A DNA stretch of 64,000 bases from Herpetosiphon geysericola (GCF_001306135.1 NZ_LGKP01000035.1:549732-613731); one strand, 5' to 3'; positions 8,655 through 17,166 are shown, counted from the stretch's first letter. The notes: a model not told the origin generated them from the letters alone. Program-made: numbers and translations.

Positions 8655-8747
8655 TTAGCTGCCGCTGACAATTGCATATAAAAAGGGTATCGACAGAAGC
8701 ATAACGACAAATAATGCGGCTGAAATTTTGTCTGACAATCGTTCCAT
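8655..8747 (-). CDS. 30-residue single-helix membrane protein
   Basis: A 93-nt frame from the ATG at 8747 to a TAA at 8655 encodes MERLSDKISA followed by a hydrophobic helix (ALFVVMLLSIPFLYAIV) and a short SGS tail. AAAGGGGG lies about 6 bases upstream of the ATG, a strong ribosome site, and the short charged head plus single helix is typical of small regulatory membrane proteins. It stands alone about 75 bp upstream of the coiled-coil gene. No family is recognised, and it is too short for default gene finders. Confidence 0.6.
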   Translation of the reverse strand: MERLSDKISAALFVVMLLSIPFLYAIVSGS

Positions 8748-8873
8748 TGGGAACCCCCTTTGTGTTTGCCTATCAATAGAACGTCAACCATGCACAGATT
8801 GTTCCACGCCCTATCCTAGAAGATTTGCGCTGCTATGAGAATGATGCAAAGCTGATGAATATGTGAAGCAGGG

Positions 8874-8879
8874 TATAAT
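8874..8879 (+). promoter_or_regulatory. Candidate -10 box for the FKBP gene
   Basis: A perfect TATAAT lies about 40 bases upstream of the GTG start of the FKBP lipoprotein gene. The corresponding -35 region is weak, so this rests mainly on the -10 match. Confidence 0.4.
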
Positions 8880-8918
8880 AGCGACGTTTGGTTTCAATTT
8901 GCAATGAAAGGGTTTTAC

Positions 8919-9425
8919 GTGAAACGGATTTTGCTTTCGACGCTGGTTGCGGTGAGTTTGGTAGGCTGTGGTGCGATTGAGCGGCCTGAAAACCCAACTG
9001 CTGTGCCAACAAGCGCATCTGCAACAACTGGGGTCGATATTTCAGATGTTTCGCCAGTTATTCCGGCTTTGCCTGCTGGCTTAGAAGCCAAGCAAACGAC
9101 AAGTGGCTTGCGCTATGTTGATATTGTGGTTGGCACTGGCCCTGAAGTAATCGCTGGCTCAACCGCTGAAGTCTATTACACTGGCTACCTTAAGTCAGAT
9201 GGCTCACAATTCGATTCAAATGTTGGTGAACAACTATTTCCGGTTCAAAACGTCGGTAGTGCGATGGTTATCGATGGCTGGAACGAAGGTTTGGTTGGCA
9301 TGAAGCAAGGTGGCAAGCGCCGCTTAATCATTCCTTCGGCACTTGGCTATGGCGCACAAGGGCAAGGGGCAATTCCTGGCAACGCCGATTTGGTGTTTGA
9401 TGTTGAGGTCGTTGTCGCTCGTTAG
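8919..9425 (+). CDS. FKBP-type peptidyl-prolyl isomerase lipoprotein
   Basis: This 168-residue protein has a lipoprotein signal peptide with the lipidated Cys near residue 17 (SLVGC). After a Thr/Ser-rich linker, an FKBP domain begins at about 60: TTSGLRYVDIVVGTGP, YYTGYLKSDGSQFDSN, and the C-terminal GAIPGNADLVFDVEVV. FKBP proteins catalyse cis-trans isomerisation of prolyl bonds; the lipid anchor puts this one on the outer face of the membrane. I prefer the GTG at 8919, because GAAAGGG sits 6-7 bases before it; the ATG at 8904 overlaps that site. It is monocistronic and followed by repeat DNA. Confidence 0.92.
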   Translation: MKRILLSTLVAVSLVGCGAIERPENPTAVPTSASATTGVDISDVSPVIPALPAGLEAKQTTSGLRYVDIVVGTGPEVIAGSTAEVYYTGYLKSDGSQFDSNVGEQLFPVQNVGSAMVIDGWNEGLVGMKQGGKRRLIIPSALGYGAQGQGAIPGNADLVFDVEVVVAR

Positions 9426-9444
9426 GATAACAATCAGTTCTAGC

Positions 9445-9632
9445 ATTTTTAACCACGAAAAGCACGAAGATGGGCTATCGAGTTTGGGGTATTTCAACCA
9501 AAACTCCGATAGCCCAGAGCCTAGAGCCACAATTTCTCTGCGCCGCTGCGTTTAAAGACTTGATCCACAAATCGCCCGCAGGTTAATTTTTTTGCCACAG
9601 ATTAGCCCAGATTATGTTCCCATAGCCAACAG
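9445..9632. repeat. Mosaic dispersed repeat block
   Basis: This stretch contains CCACGAAAAGCACGAAG, an inverted pair GGGCTATCG / CCGATAGCCC (about 9472-9515), a CTCTGCGCCGCTGCGTTTAAA module and a GCCACAGATTAGCCCAGATT module. The same modules recur in other intergenic regions of the window. No coding potential is seen. Confidence 0.75.
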
Positions 9633-9860
9633 TGTAATGGTTCATCACATTAACCACCATCGTTCTTTTCCACCCTTCCGTCCCGCCAGCGGGAGACGCA
9701 GGGGTCTTTAATCCCCCCTGTACCCCCTCAAGGACAATTCGTGACCGAACCGCATCTGTTGATGACCCTGCGGATGGGTGGTGGACAGCGAAAACCGATC
9801 CTCGATGGGGTTGCGATGCGGGAATGCTGCGGTTGCTCACGCAATGAATCAGTACAGCTA
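9633..9860 (+). repeat. About 200-bp dispersed element, copy A
   Basis: Starting at GTGTAATGGTTCATCACATT this segment is nearly identical to the reverse complement of 56545-56766. It includes a palindromic core, CCGTCCCGCC facing GGCGGGA-like sequence and GCAGGGG facing CCCCCTG, and a tail with CTCGATGGGGTTG. Frames through the two copies are not conserved, so it is a non-coding, MITE- or REP-like element. Confidence 0.85.
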
Positions 9861-9864
9861 TGTT

Positions 9865-10677
9865 CTATGTTCTTTGCTCTATGCTCTTTTGTGAACGCCG
9901 ATGAAACACATCGATCACTAACACTAAGACCAACGAGATTGCGCCAAGCAGTAAGGCAGCGCTATAGGCTCCAGCATATTGACGATCGTCGAGGGCGCGG
10001 AAAATATAGACGGTTGCTGTTTCAGTTCGGCCTTGAATCCCGCCGCTAATCACCAACACCGCCCCGAACTCGCCCAAGGCGCGGGCACATGTGAGGCCTA
10101 AGCCATACAAAAAGGCCCAACGCAAAGCTGGAAAGGTTACTAAGCGGAAGGTTTGCCAGCCACTTGCGCCCAAGGTTGCGGCGGCCTCTTCTTGTTTGCG
10201 GCCAAAGGCTTCGAGCACCGGCATCAATTCGCGAATCATAAATGGCAAGGTGACAAACAAGGTTGCCCAAATCATACCTGGTAGCGCAAAGGCAATTTGC
10301 CAGCCCATGGCTTCGGTCAGCGGCTTAAGCACACCGTTGCGGCCAAAAAGCACAATCAGGGTGAAGCCAACAATCACTGGCGACATGGCAAATGGCAAAT
10401 CGAGCAAGCGATTGATCAGTGCTTTGCCCATAAATTGATGGCGCACCAAAACCCAAGCCACCAGCGTGCCAAAGATGCCATGAATCGCCACCACCACCAA
10501 ACAAATGAGGATGGTCAGGCCAAACGAGCGTAGCACATGCGGGTGCTGCAAGGCCTCAAGCATCGCAGGCACACCTTCGCGAAACGCACCAAACACAATC
10601 GCACCCAACGGGGCAATGATCAAGATGCCCATATAGCCCACGACAATGCTAATTAATAGCCATTTGCGCCAGTTCAT
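9865..10677 (-). CDS. cysW: Sulfate ABC transporter permease CysW
   Basis: This 270-residue inner-membrane permease has about six helices and the binding-protein-dependent transport loop EEAAATLGASGWQTFRLVTFP. It also has the family stretch ARALGEFGAVLVISG, characteristic of CysT/CysW/ModB permeases. As the last gene of the operon, its ATGA start overlaps the end of cysT by 4 bp. With CysT it forms the transmembrane channel for sulfate (possibly thiosulfate) import, energised by CysA. Assignment as CysW rather than ModB comes from the sulfate-type binding protein in the same operon and the paired permease arrangement. Confidence 0.93.
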   Translation of the reverse strand: MNWRKWLLISIVVGYMGILIIAPLGAIVFGAFREGVPAMLEALQHPHVLRSFGLTILICLVVVAIHGIFGTLVAWVLVRHQFMGKALINRLLDLPFAMSPVIVGFTLIVLFGRNGVLKPLTEAMGWQIAFALPGMIWATLFVTLPFMIRELMPVLEAFGRKQEEAAATLGASGWQTFRLVTFPALRWAFLYGLGLTCARALGEFGAVLVISGGIQGRTETATVYIFRALDDRQYAGAYSAALLLGAISLVLVLVIDVFHRRSQKSIEQRT

Positions 10678-11516
10678 GGCTGTACCTCCTGTCGTCGACG
10701 ACTAAGCCAATCAACCAAGGTCATCGTGCCAAGCGCAATTGCCAACATCACCAACGACATAGCGCTGGCATTGCGTTGGCTGCCCGATTCTATTTCGCCA
10801 TAGACGTAAATGGCGGCAGTTTGCGAGCGCAAGGGAATATTGCCCGCAACCACCACAATCGCGCCAAATTCGCCAATCGCGCGGGCAAAACTCAGCAATG
10901 TGCCCGAAACCAAGGCTGGCATGAGCGCTGGCAAGGTGACGCGCCAAAAAATTTGCCATGCTGGCGCGCCTAAAGTGGCAGCAGCTTCTTCACTCGACCG
11001 ATCAAGGTTGATCAAAACTGGCTGAACTGAGCGCACCACAAAGGGAAACGAAGTAAACAGCAGCGCCAAAATAATGCCTGAGGGAGCGAAAATCACCTTC
11101 CAGCCAAGGTGCTGATCGAGCCAGCTGCCAATCGCTGCTTGCGGCCCATACAAAATCACCAGCATCACGCCAGTGACCAAGGTCGGGATTGCAAATGGCA
11201 AATCAACCACAGCATTGAGCAGCGTTTTGCCGGGAAACTCATAGCGTACCAGCACGAAGGCGGTTAATAAACCCATGACGGCATTAATCAACGCCATCAC
11301 GAGGCCTGTCCAAATGGTGAGCCAAATGGCATGGCGGGCAATCGGCGAGCTAACCACACTGGTGATCGATTCAACGCCAGCGCCCAATCCATCGACGACT
11401 ACCACAATTAACGGCAATACCAAAAACACTGCCAAATAGGTTAAGGCAGCGCCACGGATACTCCAACGACCCCACGGTAACCGTGGGGTCGTGCGTTCAA
11501 TTGTTTGAGTCGTCAT
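10674..11516 (-). CDS. cysT: Sulfate ABC transporter permease CysT
   Basis: This 280-residue permease has an N-terminal helix at about 22-45. It carries the coupling loop EEAAATLGAPAWQIFWRVTLP and the ARAIGEFGAIVVVAGNIP stretch shared by sulfate permeases. It overlaps sbp upstream by 4 bp and cysW downstream by 4 bp, so the subunits are probably made in step. It pairs with CysW in the membrane. Confidence 0.93.
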   Translation of the reverse strand: MTTQTIERTTPRLPWGRWSIRGAALTYLAVFLVLPLIVVVVDGLGAGVESITSVVSSPIARHAIWLTIWTGLVMALINAVMGLLTAFVLVRYEFPGKTLLNAVVDLPFAIPTLVTGVMLVILYGPQAAIGSWLDQHLGWKVIFAPSGIILALLFTSFPFVVRSVQPVLINLDRSSEEAAATLGAPAWQIFWRVTLPALMPALVSGTLLSFARAIGEFGAIVVVAGNIPLRSQTAAIYVYGEIESGSQRNASAMSLVMLAIALGTMTLVDWLSRRRQEVQP

Positions 11517-12553
11517 TGCTGTACCTGCGCTAGCACTTTGGCATAAACGCCGTTATCGCCGAAGTATTCAGGCGTGGCTTTGCTCCAGCCGCCAAATTCA
11601 TTGATCGTAAATTGATCGCTGATGGCGGGATAGCGCTCAGCAGTGGCTTTGGCAACATCAGCATCGACCGAGCGCAAGCCAAATTCAGCAAACACTGCTT
11701 GGGCTTCACGGCTGTGTAAAAACGTGATAAAGGCTTCGACTGCTTGGCGATTGCCATGTTTTTCAACCGACTTGTCGATCAAGGCAATTGGGTTTTCGAT
11801 CAAGATGGTTGATGATGGAATGACCATTTCATATTTTTGGCCGCCTTTTTGGCCAACTAGCACTTCGTTTTCATAGGTGATTGCCACATCGCCAACGCCT
11901 TTTTCAAAGTTGGTGATGCTTTCGCGTGCGCCTTTGTCGAACACCACGACATTTTTGAGCACGCTGGCCAAGAAGGCTTGGGCGGCTGCTTCGTCGTTGG
12001 CTGGCACACCAGTGACGTGACCACGTTTGGCTGCCCCATACAAAGCCAAAATATTCCATTGGGCGCCGCCGCTGGTGCGTGGGTCGGGAGTTAAAATTTG
12101 CACGCCAGGCTTGGCCAAATCAGCCCAATCTTGGATGCCTTTGGGGTTGCCTTCGCGCACTGCAAAGACCACAACCGAGGTGCTGACCATGCCCGAATGC
12201 GTGCCAGCTTTCCAATCGTGAGTAATCAGGCCTGCATCGCTGATGCGGTTAATATCGGCTTCGAGCGAGAGCGCTGCTACATCGGCCTCAAAACCTTCAA
12301 CGATCGCCCGTGATTGTGCGCCAGAGCCTTGGTACGATTCTTCAAACTTGACCTCGCCGCCAGTATCGGCCTTCCATTTTGCTTGGAACAGTGGAATCAA
12401 TTTGGCATAGGCTTCGCGTGGCGTAGTATAGCCGCCCAAGGTGATGGTGGTAACTGCGCCATTGCCGCTGGTGGTAGTTGGGCTGGCGTCGCCACATGCT
12501 GCCAACAACGCGACGATTAACAAGCTCAATACACTAAAATGTAAGCGTTTCAT
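11513..12553 (-). CDS. sbp: Sulfate-binding lipoprotein
   Basis: This 346-residue protein has a lipobox ALLAAC with Cys at 20. The mature part matches sulfate-binding proteins of the Sbp/CysP type: ESYQGSGAQSRAIVEGFEADV, then ADINRISDAGLI, then LTPDPRTSGGAQWNILALYG, then DVAITYENEVL. It captures sulfate outside the membrane and delivers it to CysT/CysW. It overlaps cysA upstream and cysT downstream by 4 bp each. Confidence 0.94.
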   Translation of the reverse strand: MKRLHFSVLSLLIVALLAACGDASPTTTSGNGAVTTITLGGYTTPREAYAKLIPLFQAKWKADTGGEVKFEESYQGSGAQSRAIVEGFEADVAALSLEADINRISDAGLITHDWKAGTHSGMVSTSVVVFAVREGNPKGIQDWADLAKPGVQILTPDPRTSGGAQWNILALYGAAKRGHVTGVPANDEAAAQAFLASVLKNVVVFDKGARESITNFEKGVGDVAITYENEVLVGQKGGQKYEMVIPSSTILIENPIALIDKSVEKHGNRQAVEAFITFLHSREAQAVFAEFGLRSVDADVAKATAERYPAISDQFTINEFGGWSKATPEYFGDNGVYAKVLAQVQQ

Positions 12554-14448
12554 GCCACTGTCTCCAAAACATTCAAAGCCAGCCGTTCAGGCATTGGCTG
12601 AAGATAACTTGAACGAATAATCAAAACTGGAACGCTGAGTTGGCTCAAAAGTGGGCCAACCACGCTGCCAAGGTCGTAATTGCTGCTGTAGGCTCCCAGT
12701 GGCGCGCCAACAATTACCAGATCATAGCCCCCGCGTTTGATCTCGGCGTTGATGGTTTGCGCGATGTTGCCAACCAGCACTTTGCTATCAGTCACAACTT
12801 CATGGCGCCGTAAACTAGCGGCGCTGCTTTGTAAAAATCGCTCGAGGCGGTCAATATCGTTGGTTTGGGTTGCTACCGAAATCAAGGTGGCGCTTGCGCC
12901 CACCGATCCCAGCAAGCGTCCGGCAAACGCTACATCTTCTTTGCTTGGTTCGCCATCGCTCAGGCAAATTAAGGCTTTGCTGCATGCTTTGGCTGTTGGT
13001 GGCACAAGCAACACATGCTGTTGGGCCACGCTTAACAATTGGGTTGCATCACGCTCTGCGTTGCGTGCTTCAGTGCCGAGCACCACGATATCGCAGGGTT
13101 CGTGTTCGGTTTCGCGGCGCACAGTTTCGATCAAACTGGTGGTTGATAAACGGGTTTGCAGATGCGGCAAGCCAGCGCCCAGTTGCTCGCGCACTGCTTG
13201 GATGCGGGTGCGCAATCCAGCTTCGTTGCCATCGCGGGCCACAACCGTTGCTCGAGCATGAGCCAAACGGGCCAAGTTGCCACCAATATTCAAAGCTGTT
13301 TCAGCCACTGGCTGGCTATCGGAAATCATTAAGACATTCAGGCCGCGTTGACTGAGCGCATGCAAACGCCGCACGCCGATCCACAGTTGATCGCCGCTAT
13401 GAATTGGCAAATTACGGGCTTCATCTGGATTGCGCAGGGCATCGATCAAAATTGCATGCTCGCCAAAAGGCCGCACTGGCGCAATCGAGTGGACATCGGG
13501 CAAGGCTGGCAAGCGCAGGCGAATCCGTTCAAATGCTCCAACAAAGGTTTGGGTTTCGACCGTGGCTTGGCCCAGCGATGGTGAGCGCAACGCAGCTTCG
13601 GTTTTTGCCAAAACCACATCTTCTGGGCGAATCACGACTTGCACAGCGGGATGCTGCTCGGCGGTGCTTGAGGTTTGCAGCGGGAAGGTCATCGACCCAA
13701 CTTGCACCCCAACATCATTGCACTGACCAAGCAGCACATTGGCGCTACCAAGGAAGGTTGCGACAAATTCAGTTTGTGGGCGTTGATAGAGTTCATTGGG
13801 TGTGCCAACTTCGAGCAAACGGCCCATATTCATCACGCCGAGGCGATCGGCTAATTCAAAGGCTTCTTCTTGATCGTGGGTAACGAAAATCGTCGTAATG
13901 CCCAGTTCGCGCTGAATGCTGCGCAAATTGCGGCGCAAATCGGTGCGAATCTTGGCATCGAGCGCACCAAATGGCTCGTCGAGCAGCAAAACTGCTGGGT
14001 TGTGGGCCAAAGCGCGGGCTAAGGCTACCCGTTGTTGTTGGCCGCCAGAAAGTTGGCGTGGCAAGCGTTTGCCCAAGCCTGCCAAGCCGACAAGTTCTAA
14101 TAATTGGTCGCGACGTTCGCTGCGTTGCTTGCGCTCGACCTTGCGAATGCGTAAGGCAAATTCAACATTTTCGGCGACTGTCATATGTTCAAACAGGGCA
14201 TAATTTTGAAAAACAAAGCCCACATCGCGGGCCTGAGGATTCAAATCAGTCACATCGCGGCCATGGAGCACAATCCGGCCAGTATCGACCGGAGCCAAGC
14301 CTGCGATCATGCGCAAAATCGTACTTTTGCCACTCCCGCTCGGCCCCAGTAGCACAAAAAACTCAGCATCGTGAATTTGCAGTGCCACTTTATTGACCAC
14401 CGCATGTTGCTCGTAGCGTTTGGTCAGTTGATCAAGCACAATCGACAT
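12550..14448 (-). CDS. cysA: Sulfate ABC ATPase CysA fused to two Usp-like domains
   Basis: This protein has 632 residues, against roughly 330-360 for usual CysA. Residues 1-235 form an ABC ATPase: Walker [10 protein letters not shown] near 34-42, the [13 protein letters not shown]-loop, signature LSGGQQQR and Walker [19 protein letters not shown]-like regulatory part with IRPEDV follows to about 350. The extra C-terminal 270 residues look like two universal-stress-protein Rossmann domains, one ending [18 protein letters not shown]...HVLLVPP and the second ending [12 protein letters not shown]...VPVLII. The fusion could tie sulfate import to nucleotide or stress sensing (inference). AAGGAGGG precedes the ATG. 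First gene of a four-gene operon. Confidence 0.9.
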   Translation of the reverse strand: MSIVLDQLTKRYEQHAVVNKVALQIHDAEFFVLLGPSGSGKSTILRMIAGLAPVDTGRIVLHGRDVTDLNPQARDVGFVFQNYALFEHMTVAENVEFALRIRKVERKQRSERRDQLLELVGLAGLGKRLPRQLSGGQQQRVALARALAHNPAVLLLDEPFGALDAKIRTDLRRNLRSIQRELGITTIFVTHDQEEAFELADRLGVMNMGRLLEVGTPNELYQRPQTEFVATFLGSANVLLGQCNDVGVQVGSMTFPLQTSSTAEQHPAVQVVIRPEDVVLAKTEAALRSPSLGQATVETQTFVGAFERIRLRLPALPDVHSIAPVRPFGEHAILIDALRNPDEARNLPIHSGDQLWIGVRRLHALSQRGLNVLMISDSQPVAETALNIGGNLARLAHARATVVARDGNEAGLRTRIQAVREQLGAGLPHLQTRLSTTSLIETVRRETEHEPCDIVVLGTEARNAERDATQLLSVAQQHVLLVPPTAKACSKALICLSDGEPSKEDVAFAGRLLGSVGASATLISVATQTNDIDRLERFLQSSAASLRRHEVVTDSKVLVGNIAQTINAEIKRGGYDLVIVGAPLGAYSSNYDLGSVVGPLLSQLSVPVLIIRSSYLQPMPERLALNVLETVA

Positions 14449-14464
14449 CGCACCCTCCTTATGG

Positions 14465-14502
14465 TTCCAAGCATGTTCCAGCTATGTTCCAATTCGGTTC
14501 CA
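14465..14502 (-). promoter_or_regulatory. Four TTCCA direct repeats at exact 11-bp spacing
   Basis: TTCCA occurs at 14465, 14476, 14487 and 14498, each exactly 11 bp from the next; read on the minus strand this is TGGAA/TGGAAC four times. The array lies immediately upstream of the ribosome site of cysA. Two more copies occur at 14664 and 14676. One-helical-turn phasing of short direct repeats is typical of OmpR/PhoB-class operators, so this is a candidate regulatory array for the sulfate operon. Confidence 0.55.
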
Positions 14503-14709
14503 AATTGGCTAACTGGCGCGTCGTTGGGCTAGTTGCCTGTTTGATCGATCAACCGAGCGCATCCGTGGGTGATGCTGCTAGGCGGGTTGGCCATACCGCA
14601 TAGGCCTGCCAATTCGATCAACACTGTGGTATTGCTAGCTACTCTTATCATCGCATCCACCGATTCCAAAGCTTGTTCCAAATCCCTCGGTCGCTCTGCG
14701 CTAAACGAT

Positions 14710-14745
14710 TGATCTACGAAGAACACGAAGAGCACGAAGGATGGA
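14710..14745. repeat. CACGAAG dispersed repeat, single copy
   Basis: GATCTACGAAGAACACGAAGAGCACGAAGG-type sequence, the same module found in the other intergenic repeat blocks. It lies between the sulfate operon and the TPP riboswitch. The rest of 14503-14785 shows no gene. Confidence 0.7.
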
Positions 14746-14814
14746 GAACTGTTTTAACCAAGGCTTTTGCTGATTCAAATTTTTTGTGCTATTGTGTGGG
14801 CAATTACAGATAAC

Positions 14815-14905
14815 AACCGCTAGGGGTGCCACATGGCTGAGATTTCGCAACGGCGAAAGACCCTCTGAACCTGATCTCGTTAGCACGAGCGAAGGAAAGC
14901 GGCGT
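14815..14905 (+). ncRNA. TPP (thiamine pyrophosphate) riboswitch aptamer
   Basis: The conserved thi-box landmarks are present in order: GGGGTGCC, then GGCTGAGA, then ACCCTCTGAACCTGATCT, then GTTAGCACGAGCGAAGGAA. P1 can form between CCGCT (14817-14821) and AGCGG (14898-14902). It senses TPP in the nascent RNA and controls the downstream thiamine-binding protein gene. Frames running through it from 14786 are spurious. Confidence 0.96.
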
Positions 14906-14911
14906 GGTTTA

Positions 14912-14936
14912 ATCCCGCCGTGCGCGGGATTTTTGC
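14912..14936 (+). terminator. Riboswitch expression-platform terminator
   Basis: ATCCCGC (14912-14918) pairs with GCGGGAT (14924-14930) over a 5-base loop, followed by TTTT. It sits directly after the TPP aptamer and before the GTG of thiB, so TPP binding most likely favours termination. The U-tract is short, so control of ribosome access cannot be excluded. Confidence 0.75.
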
Positions 14937-14971
14937 ATGTGGTCTCTAGCCAATGTTCAAGGAGTTTATTC

Positions 14972-16132
14972 GTGAAACGTTGGTTACTTAGTTTTTTAAC
15001 AATCAGTTCATTGGTTTTAGCAGGCTGCGGTGCGGCGGCTACGCCAACTGCTGAAACGGCGGTCGAACCAACGCCAGCCACAACCGCTGCGGCTGAGGTT
15101 ACGCCAGCAGCCACCCAAGCCACTCAAGCGCCCACCGATAGCGGCCAATTTGCGGGCCAAACCTTGGTGGTGGTTTCGCATGATAGCTTTGCGATTAGCA
15201 GCGAAGTTATTTCGGGCTTTGAGCAAATGACTGGCGCAACCGTGCAGATTCTCGAATCGGGCGATGCTGGCGAGGCGCTCAACAAGAGCATTTTGGCCAA
15301 AGGCGCACCTTTGGGCGATGTGTTGTATGGGGTTGATAATACCTTTTTGAGCCGTGCGCTTGATGCAGATATTTTCGAAGCTTATGCGTCCAAAAATCTT
15401 GAGCAAATTCCTGCCGAATTGAAGCTCGACGCCCAAAATCGGGTTTCGCCAGTTGATGTTGGCTATGTCACAATTAATTATGATAAAGCTGCCTTGGCTG
15501 AAGCTGGCCTGAGCTTGCCAACCGATTTGCGCGATTTGACCAAGCCTGAGTGGAAAGGCAAGTTGGTGGTTGAAAATCCAGCCACCTCATCGCCTGGTTT
15601 AGCGTTTATGTTGGCCACGATTGGCCACTTTGGCGAGAGCGGCGAGTATACCTGGCGCAACTTCTGGAGCGACTTGCGGGCCAACGAAATTAAAGTCGCC
15701 AGTGGTTGGGAAGAAGCTTACTATGGCGATTTTAGCGGAGCCAGCGATGGCTCATATCCGTTGGCGGTGAGTTACGCCACCAGTCCTGCTGCTGAAGTGA
15801 TGTTTGCCACGACGCCGTTGACCGACGCACCAACTGGTAATCTCTTGTTGCCTGGTGGCTCGTTCCAACAAATTGAATTTGTGGGCTTGTTGAAAGATGC
15901 CAAAAACCCTGAATTGGGCAAAGCATGGATCGACTATATGCTCAGCGATGCGTTCCAAAGCGATATTGGCGGCCAGATGTTTGTCTATCCTGCTTTGCCA
16001 AGCGCCAAAGTGCCTGCTGAATTCGACCAATATGCCCAAGTGCCAAGCGAAGTTGTGACCCTTGCGCCTGCCGATATTTCGGCCAACCGCGAGCGCTGGC
16101 TCAACGAATGGCAAGAAACCGTGTTGCGCTAA
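14972..16132 (+). CDS. thiB: Thiamine ABC transporter substrate-binding lipoprotein
   Basis: This 386-residue protein starts at the GTG at 14972, with AAGGAG 8-9 bases upstream. The lipoprotein signal ends LAGC (Cys 19), followed by an Ala/Thr-rich linker. The mature domain shows ThiB features: LVVVSHDSFAIS near the start, GDVLYGVDNTFLSRAL, PVDVGYVTINYDKAAL and VASGWEEAYYGDFSG. It should bind thiamine or its phosphates outside the cell membrane. The TPP riboswitch upstream supports the assignment strongly. No permease or ATPase gene follows; a terminator comes right after the stop, so the rest of the transporter must be encoded elsewhere. Confidence 0.93.
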   Translation: MKRWLLSFLTISSLVLAGCGAAATPTAETAVEPTPATTAAAEVTPAATQATQAPTDSGQFAGQTLVVVSHDSFAISSEVISGFEQMTGATVQILESGDAGEALNKSILAKGAPLGDVLYGVDNTFLSRALDADIFEAYASKNLEQIPAELKLDAQNRVSPVDVGYVTINYDKAALAEAGLSLPTDLRDLTKPEWKGKLVVENPATSSPGLAFMLATIGHFGESGEYTWRNFWSDLRANEIKVASGWEEAYYGDFSGASDGSYPLAVSYATSPAAEVMFATTPLTDAPTGNLLLPGGSFQQIEFVGLLKDAKNPELGKAWIDYMLSDAFQSDIGGQMFVYPALPSAKVPAEFDQYAQVPSEVVTLAPADISANRERWLNEWQETVLR

Positions 16133-16134
16133 AA

Positions 16135-16190
16135 AACAAACATCCCCTGCAATTCTAAGCTGGTTGCAGGGGATGTTTTTGTTTTAACAG
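16135..16190. terminator. Bidirectional terminator after thiB
   Basis: ACATCCCCTGCAA pairs with TTGCAGGGGATGT around an 11-base loop (about 16140-16176), with an A-rich run before it and TTTTTGTTTT after it. It can end thiB on the plus strand and the convergent Ala-rich gene on the minus strand. Confidence 0.9.
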
Positions 16191-16196
16191 GCTTTT

Positions 16197-16781
16197 TTAG
16201 TCGCCAGTGGTTTTGACTGCTGGCCAATCGCCAACCATCAAACCGCCGACAGCGCCGATCAATGCGCCGAAGCCACCACCGAGCAAATATTCGCCGGTAA
16301 CGGTTGCCAAGCCCAAGCCGATCAATACACAGAAGGCAACCCCAACGATAATCCGTTTGAGCCGACCAAGCATAGTCAGCGAGATAATCGAATTGGCGCT
16401 GATTGAATCGTTGCCAGTGCTGGCTGGTGCGGCTGGTTTTGCTGCGACAGGAGCGGCAGCAGTTGCTGGCGCGGCGGCAGGTGTGGCGGCAACCACAGGT
16501 GCAGCGGCGGCAGGCGCTGGCGTAGCGGCAACAACTGGCGCAGCAGGTGCATCAGCGGCGGCAGCCTTTTTCGCAGCCCGAATCGCTTCCAAGCGGGCTT
16601 TTTTATCATCCGACATATTGGCGCCAACCGCAGCAGTTGCGGGAGCCTCGGTTGTTGCCGCTACGACCGGCGCAGCAGGTACAGGTGCAGCCGCAGGCGC
16701 TTCGCCAGCAGCTTTTTTAGCGGCATTGGCTGCGCGAATCGCATCGAGCCGCGCCTTTTTTTCATCGCTTGTATCAGCCAT
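16197..16781 (-). CDS. Ala/Pro-rich membrane protein with duplicated N-terminal motif
   Basis: This 194-residue protein has two copies of the motif DxKKARLxAIRAA (about residues 6-18 and 58-70) embedded in a long Ala/Pro-rich, low-complexity linker. Near the C-terminus lie two hydrophobic segments (about 143-165 and 168-186) rich in glycine. The basic repeats could bind a partner or nucleic acid while the C-terminus sits in the membrane; this is speculation. No family is recognised. It is transcribed alone and convergent to thiB. Confidence 0.75.
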   Translation of the reverse strand: MADTSDEKKARLDAIRAANAAKKAAGEAPAAAPVPAAPVVAATTEAPATAAVGANMSDDKKARLEAIRAAKKAAAADAPAAPVVAATPAPAAAAPVVAATPAAAPATAAAPVAAKPAAPASTGNDSISANSIISLTMLGRLKRIIVGVAFCVLIGLGLATVTGEYLLGGGFGALIGAVGGLMVGDWPAVKTTGD

Positions 16782-16784
16782 GTG

Positions 16785-17166
16785 CGTCCCTCAGATAGCA
16801 AAGATTAAATTGATCGACAAGTGTTGTTACGATAGCAGGGTATTTTCAATCGCAAACAAGCCAGTAATCCTCAACTCATTGAGTTAAGGCTTCCAACTCG
16901 CGCTGTATTGTATCATGCTTGGTTGGTCTTGGTGCAGCTCTTTGCTGAGGAAAATCAGTTCCGTTGAGCCAGCCGTGCCGTTCCACCCAAGAGCACGGCT
17001 GACCTTTTCGGATTGAGAGGAAACGCACCTGTAGTATGCCGCCAACAGATGAGTATTAGGTGAGGATGATGTCAATGAGCGATTAAGATTTTTGGCCTGT
17101 TGGTTAACCAAATTCTCAGCATCTGATCTATACTTGGGCCGTTGTGGTTCGTCAAAGGAGACAGCA
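16785..17166. other. Intergenic region, nothing recognised
   Basis: About 380 bp between divergent genes. I see no reading frame with a ribosome site and none of the dispersed repeats. TATACT at 17129-17134 could be part of a promoter for the downstream ftcD gene, but no well-spaced -35 accompanies it. Confidence 0.5.

Noticed and set aside
9583..9840. Minus-strand frame through the 200-bp element
   Set aside because: The second copy at 56545 does not conserve this frame beyond a short stretch; the element looks non-coding.
14786..14971. N-terminal extension of the ThiB frame
   Set aside because: It translates the TPP riboswitch and terminator; the GTG at 14972 has a ribosome site and begins a proper lipoprotein signal.
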